This document shows positions 1-8,400 of a stretch of DNA of 18,248 bases, piece after piece. The DNA is from Trachelipus rathkii. Taxonomy: Eukaryota; Arthropoda; Malacostraca; Isopoda; Trachelipodidae. Location of the stretch: assembly GCA_015478945.1 (NCBI GenBank), contig JABUQX010002491.1, positions 32,501 through 50,748 on the forward strand, written 5' to 3'. The number at the start of each line of letters is the position of its first letter. Positions within the stretch are counted from its first letter, which is position 1. Below the pieces are notes generated by a model. It was not told the DNA's origin and searched no databases. It worked only from the letters and a program-made list of their open reading frames with translations. The position numbers and the translations under genes were made by a program.

Positions 1-354
1 TAGCTTAAAATATTTCGTAATGAAAGTTTGCGTTTCAATATGCTTTTGGTCTCAAATTCGTTTGCATTTCAATTATTAACTCTTTGCCAAACTATATTTA
101 TTCCTTAAAAGATGTTATGTGTTTTAAATTGTAAATATTGGAATCATGAAACCGGAAACACTTTTGAGGAACTTAAATAGCTGGAGTTGATGTGCTGGAA
201 TTTTTATTCAAAATCAAAGCTTTTACGTTTTTGACCTCGTACTGTCAAGTCGCTTATTGAACTTGTGCTGTAAAAAAGTTTATTAATTTCTGTCGTTCGA
301 AAGAAGTGGATGCTTTTAAATAGAACTCCCTTCCTACTTTTGTTAAGTGTTAGT

Positions 355-363
355 TATAAAAAA
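355..363 (+). promoter_or_regulatory. TATA-like box, candidate LTR promoter (copy 1)
   Basis: TATAAAAAA lies in the putative U3 and is conserved at 9545-9553. A start site some 25-30 bases downstream would fall near 385, ahead of an ATTAAA at 403-408. This is the best TATA match in the leader, but no transcript data support it. Confidence 0.4.
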
Positions 364-402
364 GTGTTAAATCGTATAATCACTAAGGCCTTATAAACCG
401 TG

Positions 403-408
403 ATTAAA
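403..408 (+). promoter_or_regulatory. ATTAAA, possible poly(A) signal
   Basis: This is a common variant of AATAAA, 40 bases downstream of the candidate TATA box and also present in copy 2. If transcription starts near 385 it would lie in R. Such hexamers are frequent by chance in AT-rich DNA. Confidence 0.25.
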
Positions 409-550
409 TGTAACTTCATCAAGTGCATTGTAACGCTTTTTATTTTCATTAAACTAACGCTTAATCTTCAAGTCAACTTTATCTTCGTATCTTCGTAAAT
501 TAATAGTCAATCGATGCGTAAAGGAATTATTTACTACCTATACTAAGAGG

Positions 551-576
551 CCGGTGGTATTAACTAATTACACCGG
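551..576 (+). promoter_or_regulatory. GC-rich inverted repeat CCGGTG ... CACCGG
   Basis: A six-bp perfect inverted repeat (551-556 and 571-576) encloses a 14-base AT-rich loop. Its right arm is part of the eight-base palindrome CACCGGTG (571-578). Copy 2 keeps it unchanged at 9741-9766, although nearby bases differ. A GC-rich self-complementary element in an AT-rich leader could be a folding or dimerisation element of the genomic RNA; this is inference. Confidence 0.45.
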
Positions 577-642
577 TGTTGAAACTAACAATTTCAAATT
601 CCTTTTGGACTAATTGGATAAGAAGTTTCAGTTTATCAACAA

Positions 643-670
643 GTAAGTTGTTACGTTCCTTTTTTTATAG
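643..670 (+). promoter_or_regulatory. Splice-donor-like GTAAGT and acceptor-like T-tract/TATAG pair
   Basis: A consensus donor GTAAGT (643-648) is followed by a T-rich tract ending in TATAG (to 670). They are only 28 bases apart, too close to pair in most animals, but either could pair with a distant site. A donor here would allow the array-bearing leader to be removed. Copy 2 keeps both signals (9833-9862) with an extra T in the tract. Confidence 0.3.
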
Positions 671-1187
671 GTTGATAATTCCATTTATTTGTGCATTGAA
701 ACACATAACATTTATCAATTCAAAGTTTACTGTCGTAAATTTATTATTCTTAACTCGAATATAATAACTACGTTGGTATTAAGGTTGTCTAAAATTTAAA
801 ATTAGGTATTTTTAATTAATTTTTGAAATTGTAGTTCAATGTTTGCAATTTTTGAAATTGCTAGTTAATTTTTGAAGTTTTTGAAATTTTCAATATTTTA
901 TAAGAATCAATTTTTTGTAAATTTGTTCAAATTTGTTTAAACCTTATGAAAGGCAAACTTAAAGTTTTTTCTTGCATCGAGTTTGAGACTAAACAGGCAT
1001 ATTCAAGCGCGATTTATTTCCATATGCGTAAGATTTACTAGTAAATTTTTTTTGTTTTTTTGATTTTTTGATAAAGGTGTCTTAACATTTTTTTTTAATT
1101 TGAAAGCGACTTAAAGTCACGTGTTTGATAATTTTTTCTAAAAAATTGTTCTTAAGTTTTTTCTATTCGCAAAAAGTGACTTTAAAA

Positions 1188-1193
1188 AATAAA
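1188..1193 (+). promoter_or_regulatory. AATAAA poly(A)-signal-like hexamer upstream of array
   Basis: The canonical hexamer is conserved at 10378-10383. It would serve as the LTR poly(A) signal if the LTR extends to just before the array. Its significance is uncertain because the surroundings are very AT-rich. Confidence 0.3.
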
Positions 1194-1221
1194 TATTACA
1201 GTAAATATTTTGTATATATTT

Positions 1222-1233
1222 TATATATATATA
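1222..1233 (+). promoter_or_regulatory. TATATATATATA run just before the tandem array
   Basis: A 12-base alternating AT run lies immediately upstream of the first degenerate array units and is identical at 10412-10423. If it works as a TATA element, transcription would start inside the array. That would match the tandem-R arrangement described for Bombyx Pao. It may equally be simple AT sequence. Confidence 0.3.
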
Positions 1234-1236
1234 CAT

Positions 1237-3175
1237 TCGACATTTTGCATGCGCAGTGGGTGTTTTTCGACAGTTCGTGCGCATTCGATATTTTTATATA
1301 AATTCGATAATTTTCTCAAATTCGACATTTTGCTTGCGTAGTGGTTGTTTTTCAACATAGTCATTGCGCATTCGATAATTTTCTTATACATTCGACATTT
1401 TGTATGCGCGGTGACTGTTTTTCATTGCAATCGATGCGCGGTGATTGTTTTTCGACATAAGCTATGCGCAGTGTTTGTTTTTCGACATAGTCTATGCGCA
1501 GTATTTATTTTTCGACATAGTCTATGCGCATGGTTTGTTTTCCGACATAGTCTATGTGCGTGTTTATTTTCGCATAGTCTATGTGCGGGATTGTTTTTTC
1601 GACATAGTCTCGCAGTTATTTGCTTTCCGACATAGTCTATGCAGTTTTGGTTTTTCCGAATAGTCTATGTGCAGTGTTTATTTTTCGACATAGTCTATGC
1701 GCGGTGATTATTTTTCGACATAGTATATGCGCAGTATTTATTTTTCGACATAGTCTATGCGCATGGTTTGTTTTCCGACATAGTCTATGTGCAGTGTTTA
1801 TTTTTCGACATAGTCTATGTGCGGTGATTGTTTTTCGACATAGTCTATGCGCAGTTATTGCTTTTCGACATAGTCTATGCGCAGTTTTGGTTTTCCGACA
1901 TAGTCTATGTGCAGTGTTTATTTTTCGACATAGTCTATGCGCGGTGATTATTTTTCGACATAGTCTATGTGCGGTGATTGTTTTTCGACTAGTCCTATGC
2001 GCAGTGTATTGTTTTTCGACATAGTCTATGCGCAGTGTTTGTTTTTCGACATAGTCTATGTGCAGTGTTTATTTTTCGACATAGTCTATGCGCGGTGATT
2101 ATTTTTCGACATAGTCTATGTGCGGTGATTGTTTTTCGACATAGTCTATGCGCAGTTATTGCTTTTCGACATAGTCTATGCGCAGTTTTGGTTTTCCGAC
2201 ATAGTCTATGTGCAGTGTTTATTTTTCGACATAGTCTATGCGCGGTGATTGTTTTTCGACATAGTCTATGCGCGGTGATTGTTTTTCGACATAGTCTATG
2301 CGCGGTGATTGTTTTTCGACATAGTCTATGCGCAGTGTTCGTTTTCCGACATAGTTTATGCGCGGTGTTTATTTTTCGACATAGTCTATGTGCAGTTTTT
2401 GTTTTCCGACATAGTCTATGTGCAGTGTTTATTTTTCGACATAGTCTATGCGCAGTGTTTGTTTTTCGACATAGCCTATGCGCGGTGATTGTTTTTCGAC
2501 ATAGTCTATGCGCAGTTATTGTTTTTCGACATAGTCTATGCGCAGTTTTGGTTTTCCGACATAGTCTATGTGCAGTGTTTATTTTTCGACATAGTCTATG
2601 CGCGGTGATTGTTTTTCGACATAGTCTATGCGCGGTGATTGTTTTTCGACATAGTCTATGCGCGGTGATTGTTTTTCGACATAGTCTATGCGCAGTGTTC
2701 GTTTTCCGACATAGTTTATGCGCGGTGTTTATTTTTCGACACAGTCTATGCGCGGTGATTATTTTTCGACATAGTCTATGCGCGGTGATTGTTTTTCGAC
2801 ATAGTCTATGCGCAGTTATTGTTTTTCGACATAGTCTATGCGCAGTTTTGGTTTTCCGACATAGTCTATGTGCAGTGTTTATTTTTCGACATAGTCTATG
2901 CGCAGTGTTTGTTTTTCGACATAGCCTATGCGCGGTGATTGTTTTTCGACATAGTCTATGCGCAGTTATTGTTTTTCGACATAGTCTATGCGCAGTTTTG
3001 GTTTTCCGACATAGTCTATGTGCAGTGTTTATTTTTCGACATAGTCTATGCGCAGTAGTTGTTTCTCGACATAGATTTTCGACATAGACATATTATATGC
3101 GCAGTGGTTGTTTTTCGACATAGTCTATGCGCAGTGATTGTTTTTCGATATAGTATATGCTCAGTGGTTGTTTTT
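1237..3175 (+). repeat. Tandem array of ~65 thirty-bp units, copy 1
   Basis: Units of exactly 30 bp follow one another, with the core TTTTTCGACATAGTCTATG followed by CGCGGTGATT or variants. From 2041 to 3060 the phase is perfect over 34 units. The edges (1237-1440 and 3061-3175) are degenerate, as expected when central units are homogenised by unequal exchange. Each typical unit contains the 11-bp palindrome CATAGTCTATG. Because 30 is a multiple of three, one frame stays open for 350 codons (2035-3087), encoding a repeated decapeptide; another frame gives a micro-ORF from ATG to TAG in each typical unit. The array ends about 75 bases before the gag start. Confidence 0.97.
2191..2730 (+). repeat. 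Higher-order duplication inside the array (180-bp block, 360-bp spacing)
   Basis: Units 2191-2370 are repeated base for base at 2551-2730, including the marker variant TAGTTTATG. A second 180-bp block, 2401-2580, recurs exactly at 2851-3030 and is marked by the variant TAGCCTATG. These segmental copies show that the array grew by multi-unit exchange or replication slippage, not only one unit at a time. Confidence 0.85.
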
Positions 3176-3251
3176 GACATAGTTACTGCGCACTAGTGTA
3201 TTATTTCTCATTCGTTCCATTCTTTCTCGATTTGTTCTTTCTACTATCAAT
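3176..3251 (+). promoter_or_regulatory. Pyrimidine-rich leader between array and gag
   Basis: The last array remnants give way to a short stretch rich in T and C that contains TCTCATTCGTTCC and ends at the gag ATG. No upstream ATG occurs between 3176 and the gag start, in sharp contrast with the ATG-dense array. The gag ATG has A at -3 and G at +4, a favourable context. If transcription started here, gag would have a clean 5' UTR of about 45 bases. No primer binding site is evident. Confidence 0.4.
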
Positions 3252-5429
3252 ATGGACATCATTCAAGACTTAGATCTGAAAGAGGCTGCTGATTTTCAAG
3301 ACCTAATGCCTACAGATCTTTCAGGAGAGGAAATATCTAGCCTCAAGTCAAGTCTTCTTAAAGACTTGGGTCCTCTTAGGTTAAAAAGGGGACACTTAAG
3401 AAGAAAACTTACTCTCTGTTGTAAACACTTTCCTATAGAAGAGGAAGGTGATGAGGACTCTCCCACCTTTTACGATCCAGTTGTTGTAAAAACTGTATTT
3501 GAAAAGGTGACAACAGTCATGAGTGAAATTAAAGCTCAAGACACCATCATTGAAAACTTAATATTGGGGGCTGAATATACAAAAGTTGACCAAGCCATAC
3601 TTGACGAAGAACTTACAGCCACTGATACCTACCATATTAAGATGGCTAAAGCACTTCACTTGTTGAAAGACAAGTATGGTTATAATTCAGATTCAAGAAA
3701 GTCGTCTAGTGCCTCTTCAGAGAAGTCAAACTCGAAGGAGAATTGCTGTCATTATCCTTCTAGCTTAAAGATTCCTGCCTTAAAGTGTGGAGATTTCTCG
3801 GGAGATAAAGACAAGCATTCTTTCCGCTCTTTTCTCCAATCTTTCAATAACGTATATGGAGAGAGAAGAGACATCTCAAAGGCCATCAAACTTCAATATT
3901 TAAAATCACATTTGAAGGGATATGCTCTGAAGGACATTGAGTTCTTGTCAGGCACGGATGACAATTATGATGTTGCCTTAACCATCTTAAAGGAACATTA
4001 TCTAGATAAAGCATTCATTATTGACTCTATTTTACATGAGTTAGATTCGGCTCCGCCTCTTGACGGAAGACAGTTGGAACCTGTCCGGTCTTTCATTTTA
4101 AAGGTTCGAGCTAACTTGAAGGAACTTAAGGAACTTGGAGTTGACTTTTTTCAAGAGGATTCATCCGGTTGCAAGTTAATAAGTCATATCGTGGTTGATA
4201 AGCTTCCTATTTCATTTTTGAGAGAGTTGAAGCTGTCAACGAAGGAACAATATCCTTCCATCAACCTCATATTCAAAGAACACAATCAAATTATTCATAA
4301 TATGGAAAGATTTCGAACTCCAAAATCTTACACTCAATCTCCCTCTTCTGGTTCTTCTCGTTCTTCTTTTGATTCAAAAAGGAGAAACAGAAATGGGAAA
4401 AAGTTTCCTTCTGTACCATCTGAACAGAGTCATACTTTCAATACATCTAAAGGTGATAGTGTAAATAAAAAGACATCATCTCCATCTTCGTCAAATATTC
4501 AAGCATCTTCTGAAATTAAATGTAAGTTGTGCAGTGGGAAGCATTTCCTTTCAGAATGCACAGTTTATGAATCTCCTAAGGCCAAAAGGGACAGATGTGT
4601 CGTGCTTAAGCTGTGCAGCAACTGTTCCAGCTTGAAACATATGGTGGATAAGTGTCCAGCAAAAACACTCAACCTTAAGTACCCTTGCTTAAATTGCAAG
4701 AGTAGAAAGCATCTTACTGCTCTTTGTCCATCTGAAATTCGTACTCAACATCGGAACAACAATCAAAAAGATGCCGATGAAGAAAGTAATTCTGGTATTA
4801 GCAACAACTTGTGTATCAATACCGGACAGTCATCTGCCTCCCAAATCTTACCTACCATCACCATCACAGTAAGACACAAGAATAAGTCTGTGCCTGTTCG
4901 TTCATTAATTGACTTAGGTTCACAGAGAACCTATGCTAGTCCAAGATTGCTCAATAAATTCGACATCAATTGTGAGCAATTACCCAAGATTGACAATCCC
5001 ATCAAAACCTTCATCGGAGAGCAGGTTCGTTCTTCTTATTTGGTTGATTTGGATCTCAACTGTTGTTGTGATTCATTTATATCAATTCCTGTTCTTGTAG
5101 ACCCTTCTTTAGATGTGGGTTTTACTGTTAATGGACTGGCATCTGCTATTTGTAGAATTTCGTCAAAATACAAAGTAGCTGATAACTCATTTGTAGGTCC
5201 TTATGGGGACTCTGTGAATAACATCGACCTTTTGCTTGGCACTGACGCTCTTTGTCATATGAGGCACTTCCAAATGGTAGAATGTTTGGAAGGAAGTGCT
5301 ATTTCAACTTGTTTCGGTTTAGTTCCTTTCGGTCCTGTGGATTCTTTTCTACTTCCACATCAAAAAGACTTTCTGTACAGAAAGCAGTCTGTTAACTCAT
5401 CACGAGAACATGATGAGGAAGATTCATGA
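3252..5429 (+). CDS. gag-pro: Gag-protease polyprotein of BEL/Pao element, copy 1
   Basis: The 725-residue product is the capsid and nucleocapsid precursor with the element's protease at its end. Residues 1 to about 150 are charged and helix-prone. Residues 172-270 resemble the DUF1759 Gag segment of BEL/Pao (PALKCGDFSGD, then YLKSHLKGYA). A Ser-rich basic linker follows. Three zinc knuckles lie at C424/C427/H431/C436 (three residues before His instead of four), C455/C458/H463/C468 and C479/C482/H487/C492. The DUF1758-like aspartic protease spans about 535-690, with LIDLGSQ (D554) and a downstream NIDLLLGTDA (657-666). The Leu in DLG is unusual; DSG or DTG is the norm. The ATG is chosen for its good context and clean upstream sequence. 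The ORF ends in TGA followed by CTA, with pol in the same frame. Confidence 0.93.
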   Translation: MDIIQDLDLKEAADFQDLMPTDLSGEEISSLKSSLLKDLGPLRLKRGHLRRKLTLCCKHFPIEEEGDEDSPTFYDPVVVKTVFEKVTTVMSEIKAQDTIIENLILGAEYTKVDQAILDEELTATDTYHIKMAKALHLLKDKYGYNSDSRKSSSASSEKSNSKENCCHYPSSLKIPALKCGDFSGDKDKHSFRSFLQSFNNVYGERRDISKAIKLQYLKSHLKGYALKDIEFLSGTDDNYDVALTILKEHYLDKAFIIDSILHELDSAPPLDGRQLEPVRSFILKVRANLKELKELGVDFFQEDSSGCKLISHIVVDKLPISFLRELKLSTKEQYPSINLIFKEHNQIIHNMERFRTPKSYTQSPSSGSSRSSFDSKRRNRNGKKFPSVPSEQSHTFNTSKGDSVNKKTSSPSSSNIQASSEIKCKLCSGKHFLSECTVYESPKAKRDRCVVLKLCSNCSSLKHMVDKCPAKTLNLKYPCLNCKSRKHLTALCPSEIRTQHRNNNQKDADEESNSGISNNLCINTGQSSASQILPTITITVRHKNKSVPVRSLIDLGSQRTYASPRLLNKFDINCEQLPKIDNPIKTFIGEQVRSSYLVDLDLNCCCDSFISIPVLVDPSLDVGFTVNGLASAICRISSKYKVADNSFVGPYGDSVNNIDLLLGTDALCHMRHFQMVECLEGSAISTCFGLVPFGPVDSFLLPHQKDFLYRKQSVNSSREHDEEDS

Positions 5430-5432
5430 CTA
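5427..5432 (+). promoter_or_regulatory. TGA CTA stop context, candidate readthrough site between gag-pro and pol
   Basis: The gag-pro stop TGA is followed by CTA, and two sense codons (CTA ACA) link it to the pol ATG in the same frame. UGA followed by CUA is the best-known readthrough-promoting context in alphavirus replicase genes and several animal genes. The frame is open for 1,944 codons on either side of this one stop. A short inverted repeat, CAATG (5434-5438) and CATTG (5449-5453), follows. Reinitiation at the ATG, six bases after the stop, is the alternative. Confidence 0.65.
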
Positions 5433-5435
5433 ACA

Positions 5436-8400
5436 ATGTCTGTCTCTTCATTGCCCTACCAATTTGTCAACGCTCCTCAAACCCTCGTAAACTCAATCCT
5501 AGATCCCCATCCTTCCTACCCTGATGTCATCGATCTTTCCTCGAATCAAAAGGATACTGAACTTGGTCTGGAGCATCTGTACAGTCTGGAGTCCATGGGA
5601 ATTCAGGAAGAAAAAGATTATGGTACTACCGACAAAGAATTTATAACTAAATTTCACAACTCCATTCAATTTATCGATGGAAAGTACCACATCGAAATCC
5701 CTTGGATTCAGGATTTGCTGCATCAAGTTCCATCCAACTATAATGTTGCTTTAAGTACACTAAAACGAGTCAAGAATCGTCTCAACAATCAGGGACTCGA
5801 CAAAGCATACAGTGATGTCTTTAAAGAGCAGCTGAAAAACGGCATAATTGAAATCATCAAAGTATCTCCGAAGGACTTCCATAAATATGTATGGGTTCCC
5901 CACAGGCCTGTCATAAGAATGGCTGATCAGGTATCAACTAAGATAAGACCTGTATTCAATTGCAGTCTTCGTACAAAAGGAGCTCCTTCCCTTAATCAAG
6001 CCTGTTATCCAGGTATAGATTTGTTGGTTCCCCTTCTTCGTCTTCTTTTAGCTTTTAGAACCAATAAATATGTGGTTGTTGCGGACATTTCTAAAGCTTT
6101 CTTACAAATCTATCTCAAGCAAGAAAGTGACCGTAACAAGTTTTGTTTCTTCTGGGAAGAAGATGGCAGGCTTGTTACTTATCGGTACGCAACCATCATA
6201 TTCGGACTTGCTGTTTCTCCCTACATTTTGGGAGCTGTTATTAGACACCACATTCAGAATAACTATCCTTATGATTTAGTCTCTCGTCTTCTGATAAATA
6301 ATCTTTATGTAGATAATTTTATTTACACTCACTCGTCCCCAGAAGTACTGAGAAACATTTACACCACATCAGTTCAAAGAATGAAGGAAGGAGGATTCAA
6401 CTTGTGTTCTTGGAACACTAACCATTCAGATCTTAAGGCTCAAATAAAACAGGATAACATGTTTTCTTCCCATAACTGCGAAGAGGAAAAAGTTCTAGGT
6501 TACCTTTACCATCCTGGTAATGACACCCTGAGACTCGCAGACTTTGAGTTATCATCAGTCAGTTCAAAAAGAGATCTGCTCTCTCAAGTTAATAAAATCT
6601 TTGATCCTCTTTCTTTGTTTCTTCCTGTCACATTGAGAGGTCGACTTTTGATGAGACGTATATGGGAAAAACAAATGAGTTGGGATGACTCTATCGATCT
6701 TGAAATAAAGGAGGATTGGGAAAAATTAAGGGCCGATCTTGACTCTCTTAAGAGTTTATCGTTCAATCGTTTTTGTTTTGATACCTCATCGACTAATGCA
6801 ACCCTTAACATCTTTTGCGATGCTAGTTCAAAGAGCTATGGATTTGCGGCTTACATCACCTCCCCAGAACAAGGTCCTTCGTTAATGTGGGCCAAATCTA
6901 AAGTAGCTCCTCTCAAGGGAAAAACCCTTCCTTGTTTAGAGCTTTTATCCATCTTTCTGGCGCTTAAATGCCTTCCGCAGATCGTGACTAGCCTACAAGA
7001 GGTTGAATTTAGTAAGGTCAACGTCTTCTCTGACTCCCAAATCGTTCTTGCATGGGTAGCTGGAGGAGGTAGCAGGACAAAACAAATTTTCGTTCGGAAT
7101 CGTATACAGGACATTAAGAGTATGGTTTCATCTATGAGAAACGATAATTTAATACCGATCTCATTTAACTACGTCAAAACAGATGAAAACCCTGCAGACC
7201 TTATAACTCGTGGTTTGTCCTGTCGCGAATTCATGAAGAAGCTCGAACTATGGAAGAAAGGACCAGCTTGGCTTAAACATGACCAAGTGTATTGGCCTAG
7301 TTATCAGCAAACAAGGAGTGTACAGGAAGGGCTTTCAACTACCTTCACAGTCATTCAAGCCCCACCTCCTCCTATTATTGACATGACCAAGTATTCTTCT
7401 CTTTCAACTTTGTTAAGAGTATGTGCTTTACTCTACAAATTCGGCACATCTTCCATCGATCCTACTGAAAATGATAGGAAAGCTCGACTTTTCTTGCTCA
7501 AGATTATGCAACAAGAAAGTTTTCCTGTCGAACTTCGTTTTTTGAGAGAGATTCAATCGGGATCAACTTCTTCAAAACCACCTGATTTAGTTTCTCGCCT
7601 GAACTTCTTTTTGGACGATTTGGGTCTTATAAGAAGTAAAGGACGGTTGTCTCGCACTAACTACTATAGTTTCGAGATAGTCAATCCAGTAGTCCTTGGT
7701 AAGTCCCATCATCTTACCACCCTGATTGTCAGAGATGCACATGTTTCTTGTAAACATCTTGGCATTCAAGCTACTTTGACCTTCATTCGTTTAAAGGGCT
7801 ACTGGATAACTTCAGCTCGTCATACAATAAGAAGAGTTTTATCGGAATGTGTGACTTGTACAAAGTTCAACAGCTTTTCTTATTCTTATCCGAAGTTTAC
7901 TAATTTCACAAAAGCGCAAGTCAATTTCTATCGTCCTTTCTCAAATGTTGGAGTGGATTTTACTAAACATTTTTTCATTAAAATTAAAGGGTCCACCCAA
8001 CCTCAAAAAATGTATATTCTTCTTTACACCTGCCTCAATATTCGTTGTGTCTATTTGGATCTTATCCCAGATATGTCTGCTAGGGCATTCGTTCAATCGT
8101 TCCAACGCTTTGTGGCTAGGTTTGGAGTCCCTGAATTTTTATATAGCGACAATGCCCGATCTTTTAATAAAGGTGCGGATGCTCTCGAGCAGTTTGTTGT
8201 ATCAGAGGTGGGTTCCGAATTTTTGCGTAAAAATCACATTAAACATATCCGCATTCCCCTATACAGCCCTTGGATGGGAAGTATGTGGGAAAGGTCAATT
8301 CGGACTGTTAAAAATTGTCTCTATAAGACTGTTGGACGTAAAAATTTGGAATATTTCGATTTCACAACGGCATTGGCAGACATTGCTAATGCTATCAATT

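Larger units (their letters stand above)
1..1236 (+). repeat. LTR / untranslated leader region, copy 1 (boundaries unresolved)
   Basis: This AT-rich stretch has no convincing gene; a small open frame at 576-764 has no recognisable features. It recurs at 9192-10426, which is expected for LTR or leader sequence. It holds a TATA-like box at 355-363, an ATTAAA at 403-408, a GC-rich inverted repeat at 551-576, splice-like signals at 643-670, an AATAAA at 1188-1193 and an AT run at 1222-1233. The LTR probably starts with the TG equivalent to 9166. Where it ends is unclear: before the array, or after it, as reported for the Bombyx element Pao, whose LTRs contain tandem copies of the putative R region. 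Confidence 0.6.

Noticed and set aside
643..670. A 28-base intron between GTAAGT and TATAG
   Set aside because: Too short for animal splicing; the signals may act with distant partners but not with each other.
576..764. Small open frame of 62 codons in the leader as a gene
   Set aside because: It starts from TTG, not ATG, and the copy 2 equivalent is altered by indels. Hydrophobic, low-complexity translation typical of AT-rich DNA.
1345..3087. Overlapping open frames across the copy 1 array as possible genes
   Set aside because: They begin at TTG or GTG, or rest on a repeat of three-fold length, have no domain, and are disrupted in copy 2. Treated as repeat by-products.
1237..3175. CRISPR array
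   Set aside because: The 30-bp units are contiguous with no unique spacers, and the element is an animal retrotransposon.
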